A stretch of DNA of 29,799 bases, taken from contig NW_005434490.1 of NCBI RefSeq assembly GCF_000315625.1, positions 58,375-88,173 of the forward strand. Reading direction: 5' to 3'. A model generated the notes under the pieces. That model was not told the origin of the DNA. It saw nothing but the letters and a program-made list of their open reading frames with translations, and did no database searches. A program made the position numbers and the translations under genes. The stretch is from Guillardia theta CCMP2712 (taxonomy: Eukaryota > Cryptophyceae > Pyrenomonadales > Geminigeraceae). Below are positions 11,006-20,891 of this stretch, piece by piece (the stretch's first letter is position 1; the number at the start of each line of letters is the position of its first letter).

Positions 11006-12774
11006 ATGCAGAGATTGAGCATGAGAATCTCCGCCATGCTGCTGTTGCTGCAAGGTCAGCGAACTTCTTTGATCGTTTCAGCAGCTGTCGTGCTGAACCC
11101 GCTTGCCTGACAGATCTCTTTGTCCTGTCATTTTGCTTCATGACTCCTCCGCTACTCATGCCAAAGCTTCGCTCAAACCTTGCCATGCCCTGCAAGGAGG
11201 GGCATGCATCGTCCATCAAGCTCGCCATGGTGGCGCCAGGGCAGCAGAAAGTCCAAGTTCGGTCCTGGGAGCAGTCATGGCTGCAGTTGGTGGACTGGGC
11301 AGAGAAGGAGAAAATCAAGTGGTCAGGTTTTAAGGTAAGCTCCTCCTCCTCCTCCTGGCTTCTTTTCCTGCTTCTCCACCACCAGCAGCAGCAGCAGCTC
11401 CTCCTCCTCCTCCTCCTCCTCCTCCTCCTCCTCCTCCTCCTCCTCCTCCTCCTCCTCCTGCCCCAGCTTCTGCAGCAGCAGCTCCTCCTCTCCTTTCATT
11501 TTCCAAAGTCTGGCTCGCAGGTAGATGACGTTGGTGGCTATCGTGGAGCTATCGCAACGAGGTGAGAGGGGAAGCAGAGGAAGAAACAAAGCATGAAGCA
11601 AGAATCAAAGAGCAGTAGGGATAGGAAATGAGAGTGTGGAAATAGATAGGAGAGGGAGGAGGAGGAAGAAAAGAAGGAACGGGGCTGGGGGAGGTCAGAA
11701 AGTGGCTGTACTGAACGAAGGGAACAAGATTTGTCATCATGTTACATGGCAGGTCATTGAAGGAAGAGGACGTCATCGTTGTCTCTCCTCGAGAGTCAAC
11801 TCTTCTTGTCCAGGAAGTAAACAAACTTGATCGTTCCTCCTCCTCCCCCCGTAACATGATGATAGTCTCTTTACATCCTCCGTTCCCCTTCTCCCTCCTC
11901 CCTCCTCCCTGCTCCCATCCTTTTCTCTCCACATCTCTTCTATTCCCTCCTCCTCCCCCTCTCCCATCCTCTCCCTTGCCCTCTCCTCTTCTCTTCCCCC
12001 CTCACTCCTTTTCTTCCTCCTCTCTCCTCCTCTCTCCTCCTCTCTCTTCCTCTCTCCTCCTCGCTTCATGTCTCACCTCAACATGTCAGCATGACGAGTG
12101 TCCTTTCCCGCCGGACTTCCTCGACCCTCAGTGAGTGGCAGGAAGAGCAGGAGGGTCTTGACGCTCCTGCAGGTACTGGGACGAAATCCACGAGTACTGG
12201 AACCTGAGGTAGGGGGGGAAAGGAAAAACTGAGGCCAGGGGGGAGGGGGCGGGGGAGGAGGAGAGAGGAAGGAAGGAACAAGTGGGAGAGTGAAGGGAGG
12301 GATGAGGGAGAGTTGAGGAATGCTGTTGGATCGAGAGTCTATGGGAGGAGCAGAAAGTCAAGAAAACATTCTGACAAGGAGAGGAAATGGCGGGAGAGAA
12401 GAAACGAACGGCAGAAAAAGATTTCAGAAAGAAGGAAGGAATGTGAAGAAGAGGAGGATCAAATCTACATGGAGGAGGGTCAAATTTCAAGGGAGGAGGA
12501 TCGAATTTCAGGAGGAGGCGTCAATTTGTGACTTATGAAATTCAGAATGGCGTTACGGCTGATCTACGAGAAGAGGAGAGGAGAGGAGAGCAAGTGGTAC
12601 CAATACATTCAGATCCTACCAACGTAAGAAATAGACATATATCGTCATGAGGAGATATTCTGCTAACCTTGTGAGACAGGAACTTCGACGTTCCTCTGCT
12701 ATTTTCGCAGGACGAGCTGAAAGAGCTGCAGGATCCTCTTTTTATCCATGAGGTTGCTCGCTCTGCAACTTCCT

Positions 12775-12818
<44 letters not shown>

Positions 12819-13735
12819 CTCCGCCTCCATCTTCTCCTCCTCCTCCTGCTCCTCCTCCTCCTCCTCCTGCTCCTGCTCCTGCCTCTGCCTCCTCTTTCTC
12901 CTTCATCTCATCCTCATCTTCCTCTTCTTTGCAGTTCGTTTCTCCCTTCAGTCTCAACCATCCTGCCCTCTTTCATTCTTCTCAGTATCCTCCCACCCAC
13001 CTCCTCCTTCTGCCTCCCTGCTTGCTTGTCTGTTCTCCCGTTCTCCCGTTCTTCCTCTTCCTCTCATTGGGCTTGCAGGTCGAAATAGAGCAGAAATATT
13101 TCGAGTACGAGAGGAGGAGAATGGCGGACTTTATGCCCCTCCCTCCCTCCAAAGAGGTTCAAAATCTCCAGCTGCTCCCCACCTGATCCTCGTGCAGGAA
13201 CTTGGATGGGCCCTCGCCTGTGCGGGAAGCAGGACGTTCACAGCCGGTGAGGGGAGAGAGAGAGGAGGAGAAGAGAGGAGGAGAAGAGAGAGGAGGGGAG
13301 AGGAGAGGAGAGGGGAGAGAGGAGAGGAGAGGAGAGGAGAGGAGAGGAGAGGAGGAGAGGAGGAGAGAGAGAAGAGGAGGAGAGGACAGGAGATGAGAGA
13401 TCAGGAATTTAGCAGGAGGGAGGCAGGAGGGAGGCAACAGCACGGAAGCAAGGAGGATGATCGGTAGAGGATCAGGAAGTCGAACGGGTTGACTTGCTTG
13501 CTTGCAGACTTTGGGGATGGGAGACCTGTAGGTCAGTGCATGTGCCCGATCGCGGATATGGTGAACCATGAAGATGTAAGGAGGGAGGAGGGAGAGGAAA
13601 GGCGATGAAATAGAGACATTGGGAAGGGGAGGACGAGGACGAGCTCGAGGCAGAGGAAGAGGCAGAGGACGAGGACGAGGCAGAGGACGAGGATGATGGA
13701 AGATCGAGGACGAGGCAGAGGAAGAGGAAGAGAAT

Positions 13736-13767
<32 letters not shown>

Positions 13768-15701
13768 TGGAAGGTCGAGGACGAGGCAGAGGAAGAGGAA
13801 GAGAACGAGGATGAGGAAGAGGAAGAGGAAGAGAACGAGGATGAGGCAGAGGAAGAGGACGAGGACGAGGAAGAGGAAGAGGACGATGGAAGGACGAGGA
13901 CGAGGACGAGGACGAAGAAGAGGACGAGGACGAGGATGAGGCAGAGGAAGAGGAAGAGGACGAGGCAGAGGCAGAGGAAGAGGGAGAGGAAGAGGGAGGG
14001 GACAAGTTAGCGGAAGAAGAGGAGGCAAGAGGATGGGAGGGCAGAGGAAGGTGGAGGTAGTACTAGTGTAAGAGGAGACAAAGTAAGGAAGGAGAAACGA
14101 GGTGATCGTTTCATACAGGAGGCTGAACCAGCGTTCCGATGGAACCCTGAAGAGGTAAAGAGAAGTACCAAAAACGATGATGAAGATGAAGATGAAAATG
14201 AAGATGAAGATGAAGATGAAAATGAAGACGATAATCATGATCATGATATGGTGGTGATGGTGATGGTGATGGTGATGGTGATGGTGATGGTGATGTTGAT
14301 GGTGATGATGGTGATGGTGATGGTGATGGTGATGGTGATGGTGATGGTGATGGTGATGGTGATGGTGATGGTGATGGTGATGGTGATGATTGTTCAACAC
14401 GACCAAACACCTTTTCGTTGACACTAATGTCTATCTGATAGGAATGTTTCGAACTATTTGCTCCTCGATCGCGCCAACGGGGGGAAGAAATATGCATTTC
14501 ATATGGAGATGTAATAATTGCGAAGAGGACGTTGAAGAGAAGGGGGAGAGCACGTGTTGATGATGAGAACATTGACGACGATAACGAGGAGGAGGAGGAG
14601 GAGGAGGAGGTCAATGGTGGTGATGGTGGTGGTGATGGTGGTGGTGATGGTGATGGTGATGGTGATGGTGATGGTGATGGTGATGGTGATGATGATGATN
14701 NNNNNNNNNNNNNNNNNNNNNNNNNNNNNNNNNNNNNNNNNNNNNNNNNNNNNNNNNNNNNNNNNNNNNNNNNNNNNNNNNNNNNNNNNNNNNNNNNNNG
14801 TAGTCGCTGAAATGATCGTGTCAAGCGAGCAAAGCGAAAGCTCAGATCCCAAGAGTACCAAGGAGGTTCAAAACTGGAACAAACCCTTATCTCTTGCCCT
14901 GCCCGCCCTCACTGGAAGTTCAGGTTGCCAAGGCCCCTGTTTAGGGTTTTCTCTGTCAAAGCACAAAGAAGCTGGAGCGGAAAGAAATACTCTTGGACAG
15001 TACCAGGTTGACTTCCCGTGGCTGTGGAGGAGATGAAGTGAGGTGAAGTTATGTCAAATCAAGGTAAAGAGCCTGTTCGCGTACTCCAGTGAGGAAGTGC
15101 TGCTCATTCAAGCACAAGAAGGAGGCAAACAGGTAGTTGTGCTTCAGATCTGATCTCAACTTGCGATGACGTGGCGAGATTCAATGCTTACTGCCCACTC
15201 TTCTTCCTTCCTGTCCTCCTTACACCTTTTTATTTCTTCCTTCCTCTGATCTTTTGCCCCGTTCTTTCTGCGTGCCTCTCCTTCCTTTCCGAAACCACCT
15301 TGACGTAATCCTCAGGTCGCCATGTCGCCTCTTCACTCCTCTCCTCTCCTCACCTCTCCTCACCTCACCTCTCCTCTCCTCTACCTCTCCTCTCCTCTCC
15401 TCTCCTCTCCTCTCCTCTCCTCTCCTCTCCTCTCCTCTCCTCTCCTCTCCTCTCCTCTCCTCTCCTCTCCTCTCCTCTCCTCTCCTCTCCTCTCCTCTCC
15501 TCTCCTCTCCTCTCATCTGACATTATTCTTTTCCTTCTGATTGTACTGCGTCAGATTCTTGAAACTGTTAAAGAGACCCTGGGAGAAGAAGACGAAACGA
15601 AACTCAAAGGTGAGCTAGAAACTTACAAGATCAGTTCTGACATGTAAGCAGATGTGAAACAACATGCGCTCAAGGTCTCCATCCTCATCTCCTCTTCTTC
15701 T

Positions 15702-15735
<34 letters not shown>

Positions 15736-16398
15736 GCTGCTGCTGCTGCTCCTCCTCCTCCTCCTCCTCCTCCTCCTCCTCCTCCTCTTTCTACTTGTCT
15801 ATCCACTTGTCTTTCTCCTTGTCTTTCTCCTTCAACTTCTCCTCCCCTTTCATCTCCTTCTCCATCACCTTTTTCTGCTTTTTCTTTACCTTTTATTCCT
15901 CAGCATTTGTCAGTCTAAAATTTTTCCCGCAGCTGCTCGTGAACGAACAAGTTTCTAGCATGAAACTACCTTTAGCTCATCTCGAAGAAACTTCTCTGCT
16001 TCTTGATGACACGTATCAACTCTTGTCCTGTCCTGTCCTGCCCTGCCCTGCCCTGCCCTGCCCTGCCCTGCCCTGCCCTGCCCTGCCCTGCCCTGCCCTG
16101 CCCTGCCTTGTCCTGCCCTGTCTTGTCTTCTCCTCTTGTGCTGTGCTATGCTGTGCTTTTCTTACTTCACTTCAGCAGGCAGAGCGGCCACGAGTTTCGC
16201 GTTCCTCCTTCCTCCTCTCCTCTCCTCCCCGACCTCCGTATCTTCCTCAACCTCCTCGCCGTTGACTCTCAGGAAGCAAAAGTAGGAGCCCTGCAGCTTG
16301 CAAGGCTGCTACAGGTTGCTGCCTCATTATCCTCCTCGTCATCTTCATCATCGTCCTTGCCCTCCTCCCTCTTGTCTCTCTCCTCCTCTTCCTGCCTT

Positions 16399-16472
<74 letters not shown>

Positions 16473-16488
16473 GCTCCTCCTGCTCCTG

Positions 16489-16534
<46 letters not shown>

Positions 16535-16859
16535 CCCCCTCACAAGCTTTCAGGATGGAGATTTTCTTTCTCCGAGCCATCGAAGTCGCTCACTCAAAAT
16601 CTTCCGTCGAGTCATCGAGAAAAAAGTGATGAGAGGAGGAGCAGGAGGAGGATCAGGAGCAGGAGCAGGAGCAGGAGCAGGAGAAGGAGCAGGAGCAGGA
16701 GCAGGATCAGGGAGCAGGGAGCAGGGAGCAGGGAGCAGGGAGCAGGGAGCAGGAGGACTTGGATGAGAAGGAGGGCAAGGACGAGGAGAAGAAAGATTAC
16801 GTGGAGCAGGAAAAAGGAGAGGGAGAGGGAGAGGACGAGCAAGATTGCAAGGAGAAAGC

Positions 16860-16899
<40 letters not shown>

Positions 16900-17217
16900 G
16901 GGGAAAAGGAGGAGGAGATTTAACGAAATGCAGATGAGCGCAATGGCGACGACGATGGAAGAAGACGAGGAGATATTGAAACAAACAGGTAAAGAGATGA
17001 GATCGAGTCTGTGTGTTGGTTGTTGAGGAGGAACAATCGTAACAGAGACAAGTCAAGACAAGGAAAGGCTGCGACTTTGTGTGAGGTGAATAGAAGCGAA
17101 GAAACAATTTGTGACATGTGACTTGATGTTGAAGGTATCGCCTATCGCTCAAACAGATGCTTCAGAATTCTCTTTCATTTGTGCAAGACTGAAAGTTTTC
17201 TTTACTGCTTGCAATGA
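11006..17217 (+). CDS. SET-domain lysine methyltransferase, Rubisco LSMT/SETD3-like
   Basis: Transfers methyl from S-adenosylmethionine to a lysine (or histidine in SETD3 relatives). Exons: 11006-11054, 11114-11334, 11521-11561, 11753-11816, 12090-12130, 12173-12208, 12546-12623, 12680-12752, 13079-13156, 13198-13246, 13508-13575, 14119-14154, 14442-14510, then 14924-15006, 15064-15132, 15555-15609, 15652-15674, 15933-16012, 16179-16281, 16554-16625, 16934-16988, 17135-17217. SET hallmarks: VDDVGGYRGAIATR, YQYIQILP, ALACAGSRTF, PIADMVNHED (Asn-His about 263-264), GEEICISYGD (to 301). The C-terminal half (PDLRIFLNLLAV, ATTMEEDEEILKQT) fits the Rubis-substrate-binding fold. The hydrophobic N-terminus (MLLLLQDLFVLSFCFM) looks like a signal peptide and may start plastid targeting. 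One exon between 14511 and 14923 is missing, likely in the N gap. Confidence 0.85.
11399..11458 (+). repeat. (CTC)n repeat in SET intron 2
   Basis: About twenty CTC triplets, flanked by CAG/CTG triplets, within intron 11335-11520. Confidence 0.9.
12768..12905 (+). repeat. CTCCTG/CTC repeat in SET intron
   Basis: The hexamer CTCCTG and related CCT triplets make up the first half of intron 12753-13078. Confidence 0.85.
13254..13392 (+). repeat. GGAGA-type purine repeat in SET intron
   Basis: GA-only pentamers (AGGAG register) dominate intron 13247-13507. This is effectively the complement of the TCTCC repeat further downstream in the same gene. Confidence 0.85.
13615..14040 (+). repeat. Long purine-biased GAGGAC/GAGGCA tract
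   Basis: Over 400 bases built from hexamers such as GAGGAC, GAGGAA and GAGGCA, almost free of T, fill the 543-base intron 13576-14118. They create long meaningless ORFs on both strands. Confidence 0.9.
14246..14390 (+). repeat. (GGTGAT)n repeat
   Basis: About 23 hexamers GGTGAT with two imperfections, in intron 14155-14441. They are preceded by a GATGAA tract at 14177-14230. Confidence 0.92.
14605..14699 (+). repeat. GGTGAT/GGTGGT repeat running into the assembly gap
   Basis: A second GGTGAT-family array in the following intron. It ends in GATGATGAT exactly at the first N, so the assembly probably broke inside this repeat. Confidence 0.92.
14700..14799. other. Assembly gap of exactly 100 N
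   Basis: A run of 100 undetermined bases, a conventional placeholder for a gap of unknown size. It lies within the SET gene next to a GGTGAT microsatellite. Sequence right of the gap does not continue the repeat. Confidence 0.98.
15340..15513 (+). repeat. (TCTCC)n pentanucleotide repeat
   Basis: A pure run of roughly 25 copies of the 5-mer from about 15380 to 15513, preceded by TCACC-containing variants. It lies in the SET intron 15133-15554. Confidence 0.93.
15703..15788 (+). repeat. CTG then CCT triplet repeat
   Basis: Triplet tract switching from CTG to CCT within SET intron 15675-15932. Confidence 0.88.
16021..16125 (+). repeat. (CCCTG)n pentanucleotide repeat
   Basis: CCCTG repeated with TCCTG variants at both edges, in SET intron 16013-16178. 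Confidence 0.92.
16400..16535 (+). repeat. (CTCCTG)n hexanucleotide repeat
   Basis: More than twenty near-perfect CTCCTG hexamers in SET intron 16282-16553. A C-rich segment and the acceptor follow. Confidence 0.92.
16636..16905 (+). repeat. Compound CAGGAG, AGGGAGC and GGGACA repeats
   Basis: Three successive arrays in SET intron 16626-16933: CAGGAG hexamers (16636-16705), a heptamer GGGAGCA (about 16708-16751) and a hexamer GGACAG (16861-16898). Confidence 0.88.
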
Positions 17218-17553
17218 AGTTGCACACGTCATTCTTGCCAGATCAAGAATTTAAATGTCATGGATGTGATCTGCAAACTAGATAGATGATATCCACTCCT
17301 TAAATTTGGGTTGAATTCGGAATGATGTTCTACATTTTGACATGTCACATGTCAAACAAATGCGACATGTCACATGTTAAACAAATGCAATTTGATTACT
17401 ATTCAGATGTGATTTGATTATTAGATGGATATGATTCGAAAATCAGATAGACAATATCTCAATATCCATGTGAGGATCAGGAAATTTTGATGTTTTTGAT
17501 GTCGCTCATTTACAAGACGTTCGAGTTAGCAAAGATAGCAAAGAAGGAAACAA
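17218..17553. other. Convergent 3' intergenic region with a palindromic 25-bp repeat
   Basis: AT-rich stretch between the stop of the SET gene and the stop of the minus-strand small gene. It contains GACATGTCACATGTC at 17339-17353 and again, one base changed, at 17364-17378, each an inverted repeat with one central base, in a 25-bp tandem unit. No gene is supported. Confidence 0.6.
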
Positions 17554-18988
17554 TCATCCAAATCCACGAGGACGAGGAGGAGGGCTTTTCTTTTTGTCTT
17601 CCGGGAGCTGTAACAATGCAAGATGTCAACAACCATCAATGAAAAGGGAATTGAAATAAGTGATGTTATCAAGTCAGCACACAACAATGATAAACAATGA
17701 AACAATGACTTCAACAACAGACAACAGACAACAAAGTCATGATAAAATCAGAGGAGACAGAAGGAAAGACAACAAACATGATGAGAAACAAGAAAACAAC
17801 ATCAACAAACTCACTTGCTTCCCAAGAATTCTCTGTTTCACTCTGTCTTCAACCTCTTCAACCGACATGCTCTCCATGAGCTTCATTCGCTCCCGCATCA
17901 GAATCTTCACTTTATCCTGGTCGGATGACTGACATGCACTAGTCAGCGATGCCTCCTGCTGCTGCTGCTGCTCCTCCTCCTCCTCCTCCTGCTCCTCCTC
18001 CTTCCGATCCTGCTTGGCTTTCTCCCCCCCCCCCCCCCTCCCGGCACCTTCCTCCTGCTCCTGCTCCTGCTCCTGCTCCTCCCTCATCCTGCATCTCCTC
18101 CTTACCTTCAGCTTCTCTTGTGGAACCTTCTTGAATCTTCTGTAGTACGCCAACGGTGAAAACACGGACAGCAGGTACAAACAACAAAGAACGTGCAGTT
18201 GACATGAACAACACAGACAACAAAACGATGTTTCAGAACGAAAGATCGTCTTATCAGAACGATATTCAGTCGACAACAATTATTGACACTCGACAGCAGC
18301 TCTAACGATGATACTATAGCTACAACCAATCAAAAAGACATCAGCAATGCTCGTCTGTTGTGGAACCTCTTTGGATTTCCCTTGGAGTTTTCTCTCTCGA
18401 TTTTCTCCCTTTTATGTTGCACTGCAATCTTCCCGGCTCTGGCAATACGAAAATTTCAGAAACAAGAAACAAAACAGACCAGACTGGAAGAAAATCGAAC
18501 AGACAACGAAGAATATGACAAATAACATCACAAAGAAAATCGAACAGACAACGCAGAATATGAGAAATAACATCACAAGGGAAAACGAACAGAGAACGAA
18601 TAACATGAAAAATGACATCACAAAGCATGTGACACAACACGAAATTATCTCACCTTGACCAAGCTTGTTGAGCCGTTTGCATATCAACTCTGAAATGAAA
18701 CCAAATTTTCAGACCGCTGTTCCCATACTTTCATATATTCCTTCCCTCTCTCCCTCCCTCCCTCCCTCCGTCCGTCCTCCGTCCTCCTCCTCCTCCTCCT
18801 TGAGAATCAACCTGAAGAACTCATCTTCCACCTCGGGTCCATCAAAGTGATCGTTTCTGCGTTGCCGTGAGCACAGAGCGACACAAGCAAAGCAGGTGGC
18901 TGTACTTGTCTTTGTCATGCGTCTTGGGGTTTCTTGCAGCTATCATGTATGTCAGAGTGCGATAAAGCGAGAGAAAGAGCAGGAGAAG

Positions 18989-19019
<31 letters not shown>

Positions 19020-19201
19020 GAGAGGGAGAGGGAGAGGGAGAGGGAGAGGGAGAGGGAGAGGGAGAGGGAGAGGGAGAGGGAGAGGGAGAGGGAGAGGGAG
19101 GAAGCTGCGAGGAGGTATGGCAATTTGCAGTTGTTCAAAGACAAGAGAGAGAGACGGGAATAGGAAGACAGAGTAATCAAGATCAGGATCAGGATCAAGA
19201 T

Positions 19202-19260
<59 letters not shown>

Positions 19261-19400
19261 ATGAGTACCATAGACGCATGTGTTCATCATTTCTCTTGTC
19301 TGTCCTATCGATGCCTGGTAACAAACCGTCACATCGCTACGTGTCGACGGCTCCTCCTCTCACCAGGCTCGCTCGACCATTCTTGGTCGTCAGGTAGCAT
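17554..19400 (-). CDS. Nine-exon small charged protein, unknown function
   Basis: I do not recognise the family. Exons, high to low: 19400-19364 (start ATG), 19314-19276, 18939-18906, 18856-18812, 18689-18654, 18438-18367, 18139-18106, 17928-17815, 17607-17554 (stop TGA). All phases fit and sum to 155 codons (154 aa). The N-terminus MLPDDQEWSSEPGIDRTDKR and the segment DGPEVEDEFF are acidic. The middle is basic (KREKIERENSKGNPKRRFKK), followed by a likely amphipathic helix with MRERMKLMESMSVEEVEDRV, and a basic proline-rich tail PEDKKKSPPPRPRGFG. It looks like a soluble, partly disordered protein, possibly nucleic-acid binding or nuclear given the basic clusters; that is inference. The 19276/18939 junction is the least certain, because its intron is full of simple repeats. 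Confidence 0.62.
17955..18085 (-). repeat. CTG/CCT triplets, 15-C run and CTCCTG repeat in an intron
   Basis: Intron 18105-17929 of the small charged-protein gene contains a CTG then CCT tract, a run of 15 C at 18024-18038, and five CTCCTG units at 18053-18082. Confidence 0.85.
18985..19098 (+). repeat. (GGGAGA)n hexanucleotide repeat
   Basis: About nineteen near-perfect GGGAGA hexamers, inside the 336-base intron 19275-18940 of the minus-strand gene. Confidence 0.93.
19180..19260 (+). repeat. CAGGAT/CAGGAG hexanucleotide repeat
   Basis: CAGGAT units grade into about ten CAGGAG units up to 19260, within the same intron as the GGGAGA array. Confidence 0.92.
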
Positions 19401-19767
19401 GAAGGAGGGAAGGAGAAGGAGAGGCAGAGATCGAGCAGGACAGAAAGGATGAATGTCGATCGAAGCGCCGCCATCATATCTGACTGGCAGAGTCACGGAC
19501 AGCGGAAGTCAGCATGTAGAATAACTCTGACGTCTGGGATCTACATCGCTCCTTTGACTTCCTCCTCAACTCTCTCCGCTTCTTCCCATCATTAAAACAA
19601 TGCTCCTTGACCGCACATGCTCTGCATGCTTCCAACCTACCGTCATCAACCTAGTGGCTCCAACGTGCGTTTGCTATCCTTTCAGCCATTCGTGTTTTCC
19701 TCCTTTCTCTTCCCTCATTCCTTATGTCCAGTTGGAAGTTGTGTTGGAGTTGATGGTGACTATGCTA

Positions 19768-19768
<1 letters not shown>

Positions 19769-19818
<50 letters not shown>

Positions 19819-20080
19819 CTCCTGCTGCTGCTCCTCCTCCTCCTGCTCCTCCTGCTGCTGCTGCTGCTTCTCCTCCTCCTGCTGCTGCTCCTCCTCCTCC
19901 TGCTCCTGCTGCTGGTGGTCCTGCTGCTGCTGGTCCTCCTCCTCCTCCTGCTCCTGCTGGTCCTCCTGCTGCTGGTGGTCCTGCTGCTGCCCCTGCTCCT
20001 GCTGCTGATGCCCCCGCTGCTGCTGCTGCTGCTGCTGCCCCTGCTGCTGCTGCTGCCCCTGCTGCTGCTGCTGCTTCAAC
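19769..20080 (+). repeat. Interrupted CTG/CCT trinucleotide array
   Basis: About 310 bases, mainly CTG with CTC, TCC and GGT interruptions, starting with about 15 pure CTG units. One strand would read as poly-Leu or poly-Ala, the other as poly-Gln/Glu. No exon borders tie it to a gene, so I treat it as a non-coding microsatellite. Confidence 0.85.
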
Positions 20081-20185
20081 GTCGCATCTCCCCCGATTGC
20101 ACGTTTGGCCTCCCAAAAAACGTTTCCGCAGAAGCTGGCAGACCATATCTTCAAAGCACAGTACCCCACCCATAGATTTACAGGG

Positions 20186-20199
20186 GTTTACTAGTAAAC
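20186..20199. repeat. 14-bp perfect palindrome
   Basis: GTTTACTAGTAAAC reads the same on both strands. It sits between AGGG and TATAGGGGTAC motifs. Confidence 0.85.
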
Positions 20200-20891
20200 T
20201 ATAGGGGTACAAAAGCAGACAGGGTGGGAGGACAGGTGGCTTCTAGAAGAATGACCGGTGGTTTTAGGAAAATGCAGCGAGTACCCCAAACAGTGTTGAT
20301 TTTGATACGGTGGGGTTGACCTATCACCGGTACTTTTCACTATTTTTGTAACCGGTGATGAATGTCGCTCTTTCTGTGGAAAGGTATTTGGAGGGTGGGG
20401 TGGGGTGGGGTGATTGGGTTGTAATCAGCCATGCAGGTACGCCACAGCATTGCAGAGGAGAACATGGAGGATGGAGGGGAAGTGAAGGGGGGAGAGGGAG
20501 GCTATGCCGGGAGATTAATCAGAGGATAGGAAAGAATGAAGCTGTGCAGAAGGATTCTGCCCAGTCTGTTGTAGGAGAGAGGAAATATGAGGCAAACATC
20601 AGACAAACATGCAAGGAGGATAGCGGAAGAAGAAGAGAGGAGAATGAGAGGAGCTGTTTTGAGGGGGTTAGAGTGAAGATGATGATGTTTGTGATTGGTG
20701 CTGAGGAGATGAGGATGTAGCAAGGGAAGCAAAAGAGGAAGCGAGGATTGTAGTCCCAGGTCACAGAGGACAGGTGTTCACGATCAAGTGACCAGGAAAT
20801 TAGGGGCAGACAGCAAGGGAGAAGTCAGTAGATCTCAACTGATGATGTATGATGATTCACCATCCTCATCCTCTCTTGGTTCTTACCGCAG

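Larger units (their letters stand above)
19401..20891. other. Intergenic region between the small-protein gene and prohibitin
   Basis: Promoters of both divergent neighbours should be here, as should the first exon of prohibitin that supplies the initiator Met. Apart from the CTG array, the part at 20150-20430 carries GGGGTAC motifs and a 14-bp palindrome. ORFs such as 20355-20720 have no protein-like features I trust. Confidence 0.5.

Noticed and set aside
13159-14424. 421-codon minus-strand ORF with a very long His run
   Set aside because: It is the reverse reading of GGTGAT, GAGGAC and GGAGA repeats inside introns of the SET gene; composition only.
14111-15036. Long ORFs running through the N gap
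   Set aside because: They depend on translating undetermined bases and repeat DNA; only 14924-15006 within them fits the SET exon chain.
16612-17152. Minus-strand ORFs rich in Pro/Val/Leu opposite the SET 3' end
   Set aside because: They are translations of the GGGACA and CAGGAG intron repeats and conflict with well-phased SET exons.
19600-20212. Poly-Leu, poly-Ala and poly-Gln ORFs of about 190 codons on both strands
   Set aside because: All arise from the CTG/CCT microsatellite in every frame; no exon borders or non-repeat protein domain.
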